Below are positions 9,073 through 22,157 of a DNA stretch of 64,000 nt, in pieces (the stretch's first letter is position 1; each line of letters begins with the position of its first letter). The translations under genes and the position numbers were made by a program. The notes under the pieces were generated by a model that saw only the letters and a list, made by a program, of their open reading frames with translations, was not told the origin of the DNA and did not search any database. This DNA comes from Ehretia macrophylla (taxonomy: Eukaryota; Streptophyta; Magnoliopsida; Boraginales; Ehretiaceae), in contig CM075783.1 in assembly GCA_037974665.1 (NCBI GenBank), positions 41,801,712 through 41,865,711 on the forward strand, in the 5' to 3' direction.

Positions 9073-11403
9073 CCAAGCCAAGATCACGAGAGCCAAGTAA
9101 CATATACATAATAATTTACAAACAATATAGGCAAGATAACAATATAAGCAAAATAACTAACATATATAGCATGGACATTATCCAACATAATTTATATACA
9201 ACAGAGAATGCAAATAAGATGCAACTCCCTCACCTCCAGAAGCCACGAACTCTCTCAATCTTTTCCCTCGTGCTCAAAACTAAAAATTCACACAGGATTC
9301 GTAATTTAGTTCAACACAATACAACTATACACTTTATAACAAGTAAAAACATAACATTTGACAATCATGCAAAGTCACATACAAGCAACCAGATAATCAT
9401 TAGAACAACATGAAAAGTAGCATTTCAAGATATTGTCAACGTTAGGCTTAATTTTGACACTTATTCCCTTTGTCTTTTGGCACAATTCGAAGCATATCCC
9501 GCATATAACTTTAATCCATTTAAACTCGACATGCAAATAACTAACTAGTTTTACACATAGACTTAAAGACAAGCATGAAAATATTCATTAACATCATGAG
9601 GGGCAACTAGACTTGATTCAATGTTCATTAGCATGTAAAATACTTCAATTACTTTAACTACAACAAACATTAACTTTTATCTATTTAAGCTAACTCCACA
9701 ATTTATTACAATCCTATTCGATTATGGCACAACACCTACTGCAACATTTAGAGTTTAATCTAATTCAATAAATCAACTCAATTAACCACGGAGATGCTCA
9801 CATACCAAATTCAAACAAGGTTCTTATAAGACTAACATTATAAGCTCGTGGCAATTAAATCTCACAAATACTAATCAACTCATTTATTTAACACATAATA
9901 TAACTCGATAGACACCTCATAACCATCAATTAGTTCAAATAACCTCAACTACATTTATGGAACCTAACCCAAGCGTTAAACTAGCATTCAAGGCTTTAAT
10001 TACAATAATTCTAATGTGCGCATACAAAGAGGCATAAAAATTGACGTTCTCGAAATTCGATAAATCTTAACGTGGGACCGTTTTATCAACCCAACATCAC
10101 ATATCTATAATTAAATTGAGGTTTTGAGCAAGATTTAAAGGGCCTGAGTGAATAGTGCTTATTAAACTAATTTTAACTAAATGATCTTGCACTTTAAGCA
10201 TTTTTAATCCATTCAAGTCTCTAAACTAGATTCATTTACTCCTAAATTGAGCCTAAATAATATTTAATCGAGCTTTAATGCAAGGATACACAAAATCCCC
10301 AATTTCAATATGAAAGCCCTACTTTAATTTAAAGATTAAGCAATCTAAGAATTTTCAAACCATGTGAGGCTCCAAACTAGGTTTAATAACTCTTAAATCA
10401 CACTTATATAACAATAAATTAAGCTAGAACACAAGAGTTACTATTCATATTTTTACTATTCATGATCTTCTCTAATTTGATTCTTTTATTTATTCCACAA
10501 ACAAGCCATTAAACTACATAAACTAAGTCTCTATAGCATGTAGAGATCATATTATACAAGATTTAAGCATTTCATAAGTTATTAAGAACAAATCCAATAA
10601 TTACAAAATATGGCATAAATATTTAATATGCAAAATAATGTAAAATCCCTCACGTGGCAAGAAGAAGAAAGCTTGAGAATGATCTTTGATGGCTAAAACA
10701 ACTCCCAATGCAAGCTCAAAGGATCAAATTGAAGAATTGAAGAGTTTTTTTTTCTTTCTTTTCCTTTCTCTTTCTCGGCTTTGAGCCTTCTTGCTTTTTT
10801 TTTTTTTCCTTTTGTTTTGTGCTTGTTTTGGCTTTAAAAGGAAAACAAGCAAAGGTCAAAGGTCAAGGGTCAAAGGCTTGGTCAAATGGCTCTAATTAAA
10901 TGGTCAAACACTTTGTATTGGCAATTAAAACTGCTAAGAATAAAAACAATCTCAATTCAATTACAAACTCTACTAAAAGCTGAAAATACTATTCACTCGG
11001 GGACACTCAAAATAATCCATTATATTTGATTTTCGATATGCTATGCACAAACGATCAAGGAACGAATGCTTTAAATATGGTACGTAAAAAAATATTAAAT
11101 TTGAAAGATAAATCAGTTTAAAATTTACTCTGGGCTAGGAGTTTTTTTTTTTTCATTTAGTTGAAAACAAGATAAATAAATGCAAGAAAATGAAACCTAA
11201 TATTATAAATAATAAGATAGTTAATATTCATTTCACATAATTGATTTAACTATTATTTGAATAATTTTGATGTAATATGAAAATAATGCTAAAAAATGAA
11301 TAAATTAACTAAAGCAAACACACAATTTCATGTCAGCATTCAAGATAAAACCTAATTAAATGCAAACATGTACTATTCATGACATGCTGGGTTCGGGGTA
11401 CCA

Positions 11404-12789
11404 CAAAAGTACTTAATAGAAATCATCAAACAAAAACATGGACCCATAGTAGATCAACATAGTAAAGTATAAAACTTAAAAACCTGTAAAGTATCAGAGC
11501 AATAATCATCAAGCAAATGAACATTTAAGCAGTGGATTTGAAGACGAAATCAAGTACAATTTGTTGTCCTTCCATCCCTAGGTTTGGTGTGCCGCGGAAG
11601 CAGAGACCCACTAGATCTAGTGTTGCTTGATGTTGAGACATTATCTGTAGCCAATGTGGGGGATAATAACTCATCGATAGTGATTGGTTGATTTGACGCA
11701 CCCCTAGTGCCCCTTGCTTTGGTTTTCCCCAACATCTACCACTTGACCTTGTGTTCACCATTGTTGTTCTGCAAATGGGTAAGCAACAAAAACTCGAAAA
11801 GAGAAAAAACGAGAAGGTGAGAAAGAGAGAAAACATGAGTAGTAAAGAAGACAAATGAATTGTAAGATGTAAAGTCACTGAATTGCTCAAATAAATCGTG
11901 CCCTAATTGTGAGTAATAGACGGCAACGTCCAATCCAACGATCTTAGGAAATTCAAAAACTACAAAATTGAACCAACTGCCAATTACAGATATCCAGAAT
12001 TCCCGCTCAAAAACTTTTTCCTTTCAGATCACTAAAATGTTGCAACATTGACATATGTTACGCACTGTTATCCATAAAAAAAAAAAAAACAAATAGAAGT
12101 GATGTTGCAACTATATTTCCAATAGTATCTTCCAATTTTTTGGCTCAAATCCCTTGAGATTTTACCCTTTTTTTCGTTTAACAGGAAATAAAAATGCACG
12201 ATATGTTCAGAAGGCATGAAGTCACTCAAGAAGGTTTACTTGTTAATATTAATTAAGTCAGAGATTTAATCAATGAACCATGTGCGTGTGTGAAGCAGAA
12301 TTCTGAAAAAGATCACTTTCACTATCAAATCTGCAAGATGAAGAAACTCTCCCTATCAGCTCAAACATACCTGATCGACTATTCATCCCGCAGGAAATTT
12401 CAATATCTATCCATTATTGTTTTCTTTTTTTTCTTATGTTTCAGCTCATGTTACAACTGGTAGCTTTCACACTAATACATTTTATTTAGGATTAGGTAGC
12501 TCTTTTCAGTGCTTGACATTCTCAATATAACCTACATATTTTGTTTTGCTGATCTTGAGGATGAGTAGAATGCAGGAATGGATTAGAGTGACTTCTCTCG
12601 TTATCCTCAGTCATTTGATAGATCAAGCTCCTGTACTCACAGATCATCAAGATTAGCTTTATTCATAAAACCAGAATTCAGTTGTGCAAAAAGTATGGTT
12701 CATTAAATAAATCACCAGTTGAATTAAATATTAATTTTTTAAACTTCTCAAGCTACTTTCGCAACCCCGATGCAGTCTATGATGCAACA
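11404..12789 (-). other. Copia interior between LTR B and the RNase H part, copy 1
   Basis: Sequence between the RNase H region and the 3' end of the Copia remnant. It includes a coding-like stretch at 11525-11890 (minus strand) with an N-T-R-S-S-G motif. SIRE-type Copia elements often carry an extra ORF after pol, so this may be a trace of one; uncertain. Confidence 0.35.
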
Positions 12790-15700
12790 TTATAAACTAC
12801 AAATTGCTAGAGCTTTTCTCAAGGTTTCAAATCTCAAAGGATCTAAAGCTTTAGTAAAGATATCTACCAATTGTTTCTCTATTGCAACATGTTCTAAAAC
12901 AATGGTTTCAGTTTCAACAAATTCACGGATAGAGTGATGTCTTATGTCAATGTGTTTAGTGCGAGAGTGTTGAACAAGATTTTTGGATATATTAATGGCA
13001 CTCATGTTATCACAAAAAATAGTTAAAACTCCCTGTTCAATACCATAGTCTTCCAACATTTGCTTCATAAATTCAACAGACTTGTTTTTAGATGTTGCAC
13101 CAAAAACTATATCATATACATAAATTTGTGCAATAAAAATTTATGTACCAAATTTCTTAATGAATGGAGTTTTATCAACCCCCCCCCCCCCCCTATCTTG
13201 TAGCCTTTTTCAAGCAAAAACTTGGTCAATCTTTCGTACCAAGTTGTTGGGGCTTGTTTCAACCCATACAAGGCCTTTTTTACATTTTTTGGTTCAAATT
13301 GTGAGGTAAAGCATACATACCTGACCATTGCTTTGTAGTTCACCCTAGGCTTACCTCGAGTTTTGACCCCTTCATGAATGGAGCCAATAACATCGTCTAT
13401 TCAGTGACTTTTGTGAACATGAGCATGTGGTTCCTGAGCTTTTGACTGCAAATTGCTACCTCCAAAAATGTTTGATTTTTCCAGATTTGTTGCACCTCCT
13501 GTTGCACCAGCATCTGAAACATCGTTGCTTGTTGCTTCACCTGTTGTTACGACATCTTTTGCAATAGAATTGGTTTCCATACCGTTAACATTATCTTCTA
13601 GATCATTTGGTACAACCTGTTTGAAATCATCAATCACAATATTTTTAGCATTATCAAGTGAATTATTTTGACACAACAAAGTTTGTGCCCATGGTGAGGT
13701 CAAGATATAACAATTGTCTGTCAATCTAGTTCCTGCAAGAACACGATTGTTAGATTTATCAAACACTTGACACTCATCCTTGGTGAACTTAACAAACAAC
13801 TCTTGATCACACAACTAACTAATGCTTATAAGATTTTTGCTTTCAACCCTTCAACATGAAGAACCTTCTTTAATCTTAGAAAATATTCAATAGCAAGAGT
13901 TCATTTCCCAAGAACTCGACCTTTCTCACCATTACAAAAAGTTACTTGACCTTCTAAGCAACTTCGATAATTTGTCAACACACCACGATCTCCTGTCATA
14001 TGTCTAGAACAATCACTATTAAAATACCATGAGTTAGTGGTATAAGCTTATAACAAGGTGTAAGCAACTAGACAAGTGTGTACAGATTTTCTTACCCAGA
14101 TTTGTTTCAAGATTTGTTGCGACAAATCAATCATTACTTTTGGTGATTTCCTAGGTTTACCATAAAAGAAGGGATTGACAAACATACCTATTTTCTGATC
14201 AATATACCTATAGCATCGTGGTCTGATGTGGCTAGGTACGCCGCAGTAATGACAAATTCGGACAAATCTCTTTCGCTTTCCTTCTGAAATTTTTGCCTTT
14301 GTCATAGGAAATGTTGCAACATGCGGTTCCAACTTCGGTTTTCAGTCTCTTTGACAAAGATAGTTTTACCAGTTGAAGTACCTTCTTGGAACCCAAGTCC
14401 AGTATGATCTCCGTTTGGCTTTTGAATTAACAACATACGATCAAGCTTCAAAGTACCTGAATTCAACATCTTCACTCGCTAAGTCTGTTTTAGCACTAGT
14501 TGTAACTCTTCAATCTTCAATTGACTCTTGGCTACTTGAATCTAATGATTTTTCACAAATTTTGTCAAGTCAACTTTTTGTTCCTCCAATTCATTTATCT
14601 TTTCCTCTAGCTCTTGATTCTTCTTGCATACAATCAACTATTTTTCGTACATCTCCTTGTATGCTTTTATGATTCATTCTTCATCCAAATCATCATCACT
14701 ATCTGTTTCTAAATTTGTGTTGTTGTCACCTGATAGCACATGTTCTGTTGTGGATGTTGTTGCAACATATAGTGCGATATCTGCTGAACCAGAATTTCTG
14801 TCATTATGTCCTGTTGCAACAGTGAACGCAACATAGTTATTGGTGTACCCTGTGTCACTTTCAGAAGAATCATTTGAATCTTCATCACTCCAAGTGGTAT
14901 TCATGGCTCTATTCTTTTTCTTCAAGGTATTTGCACATTCAGCCTATATATGGCCAAATCATTCGCACTCCCTGCACTGAATACCTTTATTTCTCTTTAT
15001 CTCCTCGAACGTTTTTCCATTTTGCCTTCTGGATGTCTCTAGATTTGTTGTAACAGTCTGCTTCCTTTCAGAAAATGCTGGCCTTGATCCACTTCTCTGC
15101 TACTTCTATTTTTTTAGAAATTTGTTGAAGTTTTTGGTAAGCAAGGCCAAAGAGTCATAAATTTTCATGTCATCATCCTCCGAAGAGCTTAGTGTTCCTT
15201 TTCTTTCAACTTCAGCACGTAGAGCAATATTTTTTTCTTTCTTCTTCTGCCTAAATTTCATTTCAAAGGTTTGAAGTGACCCCATCAGTTCATCAATCTT
15301 GATTTCATAAACATTCTTGGATTCTTTTATGGCAGCCACCTTGATTCCAAATCTATCTGGGAGAGAACGTAACATTTTCCTTACTAGGTTAGAGTCTGAA
15401 TACTTTTCTCCCAAAGCAAAAGTTTCATTAGCAATGTCACACAGTTTGACATTAAACTCAGTAATCGTTTTGTCCCCATGCATCCTTATCTCTTCAAATT
15501 CAGTGGCCAACATTTGCAATTTAGATCTTCTGACTGATGTTGTTCCTTCATATGCTGTTTGCAATTTCTCCCAAGCTTCATTAGCAGAATCACACGTTGA
15601 GATTAGCTTGAATTGGTTTAAATCAACAACATTGAATATTGCATTCAGCGCCTTGGAGTTCCAGTTCGCCAACTGATCTTCCTCATTGGTACATTTTGTT

Positions 15701-15836
15701 TCAGGTTTTGTTACAACATTGCCCTGAGTATCCGTAGTGGTGGGAGTTGTCCAACCCGTCAAAACCACTCTCCAAGCCTTCTCATCAATCGAAATGCCCT
15801 CATTCTAGCCTTCCAATAATTTGCACCATCGAGCAG

Positions 15837-16194
15837 TGTGAAACCCCACTTTTCTTCTTTAACTCGATTTACGTGTTTTATCTCGTTTTGCGTGCATTTG
15901 ACCTGTTTATGTGCTATATGACCTAGAATGTTATAATTTTGATGTCAATACTCCTAATACGTGCTAAATGTGCATTCATGAAATTTTCATCAAAAACGGG
16001 ATCCGAAATTTTAAGTTCGATTTTCAGTGAATAGTATTTTCGAAACACGTCCGCTAAAATTTTGAAACTGGTCTTTTTAACCCTTCTATACCTAGACTAT
16101 GGATTTTAATATACCTGTGTTTGATTAAAACGGTTTTAAAATCGGCTTAAGAATTTATTAGGGTTTTTACACCGACTTTTGCGAAAATCGAGTT
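15837..16194 (+). mobile_element. Family C LTR fragment, copy 1
   Basis: Begins TGTGAAACCCC directly after AGCAG in the Copia gag leader and matches the sense strand of the family C LTRs at 41352-43764 and 45734-48152. It joins element D LTR sequence around 16191-16197. The longer counterpart is 58934-60863. Confidence 0.7.
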
Positions 16195-17652
16195 TTATTA
16201 GGACTATATCCCCTGACTGTGCGTGCATTGCATATCAGGATCAACGGTAAACGATTCGCAAAATGTATGATGAATAGTACCAGCGGGATTTTTTCAGATT
16301 TATCAGATTTTTGGCATTTTGTTTTGCTGAAATTTAATCACCCAAGTGACCCATTTACCCTTACAAAAATGCCTAATTGCTTGACCCACCCTTTGACCAT
16401 CTCATGAGAACATTATAAGCCAAGAAACAAAAAAAAGGGTCAAAAAAATAGCCAAAAAGGAGTTACGGGAATAGTAACTTCTCAAAAAAAAAAAATTGCT
16501 CCTTGCTTCATTCTTACTTCCATTGCTTCGCAAATTGGTTGTGCTTCATCCTTGGTACCTTAAGACCATTCTTTGATCTTCAAAAGGGGTGAGGGTGCAT
16601 TCCATTCTTGTATTAAATTCAATTAAAGTTTGTGTTATTATTTTTATGATCTAATATTGTAGTAATTTAATGCTTGTTCCGTTGTTTCTTATATGCTCTA
16701 ATGACTTCACAAAATATATTTGATGGTTTAAAATATTTATTGAATGCTTGAAAATAAAAATGGCACTTGGGGAAGATGATTGAATAGTACTTTTGCCATG
16801 AAAATGACCTAGAAAATATTTGTGTATCGGATTTCGAATTCCTCACTCGTGTAGGTCCTTGGCATGTTAGATTGACATAATGTGGAATAAAATTGAGGTA
16901 CTCTTTGAGAAAATCATGAAAACGGACCTAATTTAAGTCGGGGCTGAAAAATAGAGTTATCCATTTGCTCGTTTTTATTTAGGGCTTTGCCTTAGTAGGC
17001 CATGGAAGCACTTTCCGTGCATTTATGGTGTCGGTTGGGGTTTCGGGTGATATAGCTCCTTTGTAAAATCGTAAGAGGGAAATTTAAGTGGGTCATAAAA
17101 TGTCCTTGAATGGGGTGTGAAGTCGGTTTTGAGTTTAGTTATCATATGAGTTCATAGGCGCACAATTTCTTTTGACTTTAAGCATAATAGTTAAAATTGA
17201 GAATTAGAATTTTGTTAGCTTGAAATGTCGCACCATATGCTTCCTTTATTGATTGTCATTGCATTTCATGGCTATATTGCTTAGTTGAATGATATATAGA
17301 CCGAACATTGTTAAATGCTTATATGATGTGAACTTGGTTATATCGGTTATAAATGTTAGCTATGTGAATCCTCGTGATAAATATATATTCTATTACATGA
17401 TAGAGTCGATCCATTGAGTTGTTTCTCGTATTTTGGAGCTCAGTAAAAGTGAGGGTTGCATCATACTTGGCACCTTAACTGATTCATTGATTTTTCATTA
17501 TGATGGTTATCCTCGTGATAAATATATATTCTATTACATGATAGTTATTGTTTAATTACTTTAATTGTATTGTTATGTGCTCATTCATATGTTAACTAGG
17601 AAGTATTATGTTATCTAGGTTACAAATGCTTGTTAGTGGAAATTCATGTACG

Positions 17653-17675
17653 AGGACAACCTACTTTGTTGTCCT
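17653..17675 (+). other. LTR stem-loop H1 (family D, 5' LTR)
   Basis: Arms AGGACAA and TTGTCCT pair perfectly around loop CCTACTTTG. Confidence 0.65.
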
Positions 17676-19131
17676 TAAATGTGTTTATTGATTATATTGT
17701 CATTGTCATCATACTTGCATTGCATCGTGGTTATGCAACCTCATTGTTCGGGCCGGATGTGACGGGCCTCTCTAAGCGGTATTGGGCTTGCTTGGGTTGG
17801 TGCTCTAGCTCCGTACCCTATTCCCTCACTCGTCTGGTATGAAGTATGCCAAGGAGTGATTGGGGGTTTATGCCGGCACATTGAACGTGGTTCGTGGTTC
17901 GTGTTGTGTGATTTATAACGCAAGTGCACGTATCGCAACAAGTAATAAAGTGATAAGTAAAGATCGTTTCCACGAAGACTGTAATTACTAACTACCGAAA
18001 TTAGTTTAGCTTTAACTTTATTCGGACAATCAAATATAAGAGATTATGATTAATAACTAATAACTAAAGTACTTTTGGAATTAACAACTAAAGTGAATAT
18101 GAAATTAATAAAGAGGATAAATCAAGAATTAAAATGCTCTAGGGGTTCCGATTTTACCAAGATTAATCTTATTTGAAACTACTGATTTAAATCAATTGAC
18201 ACATATTCCTTACGTTGCCAGCAATTTCGCTAAGGTAAATATTAATCTTTCTCAAGCATCAATAACCTATCTCAATAAGCAAGCTAACTACATCTCTGTG
18301 ATAACTGTGAACTTATGGAATGCATTAAGCCCTAGAAATTCAAATGCTGCACTAGATCTCATAACTATCTCTAGCTTATGATGATTTAATGGTATTTTAT
18401 ACGTGGTCTAATTTAGTTATCACTTCTCAGTCTCAAACTAAATCACGACTCATGTAATTGTTGATCAGGCAACCACAAGCATTAAACTCAGCATAAAATA
18501 CTCAACGCAAATATGAAATAGTTCATCAATGAATTCAAACTAAAAGCATCAAATATTCAAAATTCGGCTACATCGTAGCCCTAGAAAAATAATCTAGAAC
18601 ATCATAATGAAATTAAATAAAATCCCAATTGTAACGTAAAACATGATAAGAGAGAGAGAGAGAAAACTAGGATTTAGAGAATAATTGGGCAGAAGTCCGT
18701 CTCCGGATCGTTCTTCCGTCTTCAACTCGCGAATCCTCTATTTCTTTTCTTCTCTGCAACGTTTTTTGCTCCCTCTTGATGGTTGTCTCCCAAAAGCTCC
18801 CCTCTCTCACGTTCTTTTCATTCTTTTTAATATAGGGTTTCTTCTTTTTGCGCCTTTTTTACAAAATTGCCCTTAAAAATCATGCGATACTGCGTAGCGG
18901 CGCTATGACTACGCTACTTCTATTTGTTCTTCAATTTCTCCACAAATTGCATGAAAGTTAATCTTTTGCAATTTCTCTTCAATCTTTGCCTCCAAACTTA
19001 GCTTGTCGCTTGAAAATTACCTACAGCTCAAATCAAACGCAAAACGAATCAAATTGCTCATAAATTACTCAAGAACTAACCAAATTTAAGTGAAAATGTG
19101 CTGAAATTATATATCAATAATACACCCAACA

Positions 19132-21773
19132 AACACCCCCAAACTTAAGCTTTGCTTGTCCTCAAGCAAAAGACACAACTAAGGAAAGAAAGAACCTAAA
19201 ACTAAAGACTCAACACAAACTAACTCATGAAAGCAATGTTGTAAGATGGAAAATTTTCACAGCCTCAGTAGCTTTTTCCCAACTCAAGAGGTGACTTTCA
19301 ATCATAAGCATGAGAAATAACAACTTCACATAAGTCTCATTTTACTTCAAATCCCCCAAGTGAGTGTGTGAATAGCCTCTATCCTAATCAATTGTAGTCG
19401 GATGAGTTTATGCAAGTTAAGTGAATCATCAATATGGATCTTTTATTTTCAATCACTTAGGACTTCATAAGCTCACTTTTCATGCCACTTTCCACTAATG
19501 TAGGTTAATCATAGCATTAAAGATCAGTAGGACTTTACATTTGGTTGTAACGTGTGGCTAGGGTCAAGGTAGGATAATGGATATAACATAAGGTTAAACT
19601 ACTTGTAAGCACACAATCATTCTAGGATGTTCAATGGAGCACATACCAACTCTACTTCTTACCACCACAATTATTCAGTATATATCTTTTCTTTCTTTTT
19701 TCATGTCACTTCCTCAACATTTATCCACAACATTTATAAACACATAAAGTCTTCACATTCCCCCAAACTTGCATTTTGATATTAGTTACAAGAGTCTGGC
19801 TCTTCTCATTTCTTTTCATTCTTTTTTTTTCTCAATATTTTTTTTTTGTTTTGTTTTTGTTTTTTTGTTTTTGAAACAAAACAACATATCACCAAATCAT
19901 TGAACCTCCCATCATTCAATACAAAACATGGCTCCATATAATCATCCTAGAACAATCATATGTTACAAGTAGGAAGGTCATAACATGGGAAAATCAAACT
20001 TGACAAGTTAAGGAAGATATTATAAGTTGTATAAGAAAGAAAAGGTTATTTTAGGCTCAAAAGAGTGGACTAGGGATATTCAATTATTACAAGGGTTGGC
20101 TTGAAAGACTCAAACGATCCAAAGATAACCTAAATCATTTCTCTAATGCTATGCAACCTAGGATTTCACCTCGAATGACAATCAAGCAAGTTCTAAAGTC
20201 CTATACTCTTTTTTCTTTTCTCTTTAACTCACATAAACTTTCTCTAAGTATCAACATAACTAGGTGAGGCTAAGTACGCAAGATGTAGGGATTTTCCGTA
20301 AAACGAAGCTATGTTTCAGTCAATTATCCTCATTACCATCATGTACTCCTTACGCTACTCGTCATCGGCCTATTTCTTATCTTTCCAGCATCACTTTCAA
20401 ATTTTGTTTTTTCTCAGTTTTTCAGCTTTTTTTTTCAAAATTTTTTTTTAACATAATAAAAATAACAAAACACATTAAAAAGAAAAACACATAATATGAA
20501 TATTAAAAGAACAAGTTCACACAGGAAAACACATGATAACCACCCCCAAACTTTAAACTAGGCATTGTTCTCATTGTCAAAAGTAAAGAAAAGTAAACAG
20601 AAGACTTCCCTGAATAGTCTCTGCATTCATTGATCGTCTGGGATGTAGTCACTAGCTAGCTGAAATGGGGGTACATCGAGCACATCTTTCAGAGGATATT
20701 GTTATCTAGAATAATCAGTCAATTGCAGCTGTTCAATCAATTTAACATCCAATCTGAATCCTCAAACTGCTCCACTTAAGAAACACAACTTGCCATCACT
20801 ATAAGTTAGTCAATAGAAGCACCGGGCACTCACACTACACGATATCCACAAAAAAAAAAAAAACAACCACATGTTACTCGCACGCCGTCGTCGCTGCTGA
20901 TGCTCTGTTGTCGTTGCTGTGTGAAGTGGATCGGTAGTGGTGGTTGCCTCCGATGAGCTTTACGACATCACTGCTGTCGGTGCCTTCTTCAAGACCCAAG
21001 ACCGCCGTTAGAAAACTCTTATACGCTGCGATCGTCGCTGACCCTCTGTCTTCATCGGTAAGAATGCGTCGTCAGCAAGAGAATCGTGAGCTTTGAGATC
21101 TGAGAGTTTGTGAGATTTTGGTTTGGGTTTAATATGTGGGTTTGATAAATGGGTGTGATATGAGTTGGGTTTAAAAGTTTGGGATTGTAGAAGTGTGGGT
21201 TTAGGTAGTAATATGAAGTGGGTTGTATGGTGCTGATGGGTAGACGGGTTGAAATAAGGAGATTTAGTGACTTCAATTTTTATTTTTTTTCAACGTCAAA
21301 ACACAAGGACGTAAGCGTAGCTGCGCTGTATTTTTTAACGTCAAATTGAAGGACGTAAACGCAGCTGCGCTACGCTTGCGCTATAATTTTCTTTTAGCAA
21401 CGTCTCGTGAGTGTAACTTTTAAACTTCTGGAGCGCAGCTGCGCTATATTTTAGCGCAACCGCACTACTTTCACACCTCTTATTTTCGTTGTTTTTCTCT
21501 TCAAGCTTGCAGTTCATGCAATCCAAACACCAATCTCTCTATATGTGCTCCCTTATTCGACTTGGTAGAACTCCTCTTTGCCTCAGCTTCCCCCCAAACT
21601 TGTTCTTGAACCTATCATGACAAGAAAAATTAACCATTAGTTATGACAACTATAACTCAAAAATTAACAAAAAAAAATAATAAAAACTATTAAATCAAGA
21701 AAAGTAAGAAAATTCGGGTTGCCTTCCGAAAAACGCTTGTTTTAACGTCGACAGCCCGATGGAGCAATTTTTT
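19132..21773 (-). other. E interior between pol remnant and 3' LTR
   Basis: Mostly non-coding AT-rich sequence with T runs. It includes a GC-rich island at about 20868-21060 and the repeated CGCAGCTGCGCT motifs at 21306-21470. No reliable gene is seen. Confidence 0.5.
21306..21470. repeat. Repeated GCAGCTGCGCT palindromic motifs in element E
   Basis: Variants of GCAGCTGCGCTA recur near 21313, 21360 and 21432, the last as the perfect palindrome AGCGCAGCTGCGCT (21432-21445). The first two follow a GACGTAA block. Related GCGTAGCG/GCGCTAC strings occur in both E LTRs near 18893 and 25585. Confidence 0.45.
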
Positions 21774-22139
21774 TCACGACGAATTGAGGTGGACAACGGT
21801 CTTGTGCTTATCAAACTCATCATTCCAATAAGTCTTCAATCGTTGTTCATTGACCTTGAACGTCCCCTTCTTTGGATGATTGACTTCGACAGCTCCATAG
21901 GAAAACACCTTTGTTACAACAAAAGGGCCAGGCCATCTTGACTTGTATTTTCCAAGAATCCGTGGGTTATAAAAAAGTACTTGTTGCCCAGGAGAGAAAT
22001 CTTTTCCTGAAATGGGTTTATCGTGCCACTCTTTTGTCATCTCCTTATAACTTCTTACTTTCTTATTCGTTTCATCACCTAATTCTTCCAGCTTATTCAA
22101 TTGCAGCAATTCTTTCTCACCCGTTGCTTGCACACCCAT
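21774..22139 (-). CDS. Integrase C-terminal-like fragment of element E
   Basis: About 120 codons resembling the end of Gypsy integrase: the GQQVLFYNPR and KYKSRWPGPF pattern seen in the region after the integrase core of Athila elements. Fossil fragment. Confidence 0.6.
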   Translation of the reverse strand: MGVQATGEKELLQLNKLEELGDETNKKVRSYKEMTKEWHDKPISGKDFSPGQQVLFYNPRILGKYKSRWPGPFVVTKVFSYGAVEVNHPKKGTFKVNEQRLKTYWNDEFDKHKTVVHLNSS

Positions 22140-22157
22140 GTTTTTTTGTTTAGTCGC

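Larger units (their letters stand above)
8002..11403 (-). mobile_element. LTR B (long Gypsy-type LTR) inside the Copia remnant, copy 1
   Basis: About 3.4 kb, from TTATAACACCCTGATCCC to GGGGTACCA, flanked by CAAAG and CAAAA (imperfect target duplication). It shares the terminal CCCTGATCCCTCATGAG block, the palindrome GGTTGCGCAACC and stem-loop H2 with family A but is otherwise diverged. No internal coding sequence is seen, so it is probably a solo LTR. It is present in both copies, so it is older than the duplication. Confidence 0.65.
6443..15836 (-). mobile_element. Copia retrotransposon remnant, SIRE/Maximus type, copy 1
   Basis: A minus-strand fossil whose left end is its 3' LTR (6443-7373, 931 bp, TGTTAGAG...CCTTAACA on the plus strand) followed by a polypurine tract. 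AAGAT at 6438-6442 is the likely target duplication; the empty site survives near 61290. Parts seen: gag with UBN2-type N-terminus and a CCHC knuckle (about 14.05-15.82 kb), integrase-side sequence (about 13.4-13.8 kb), a short reverse-transcriptase stretch (about 13.1-13.3 kb) and RNase H (12790-13068, with the CDNMSAI and DIFTKALD motifs of SIRE-like Copia). LTR B sits inside it and a family C LTR fragment abuts its right end; its 5' LTR is not seen. It is broken, with many breaks, and predates the segmental duplication. Confidence 0.8.

Noticed and set aside
18196-18381. 61-codon ORF repeated at 24894-25079
   Set aside because: Lies in the two LTRs of element E; the repetition is that of the LTRs.
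18648-18666. GA-dinucleotide run
   Set aside because: A short simple repeat in an LTR; no further signal.
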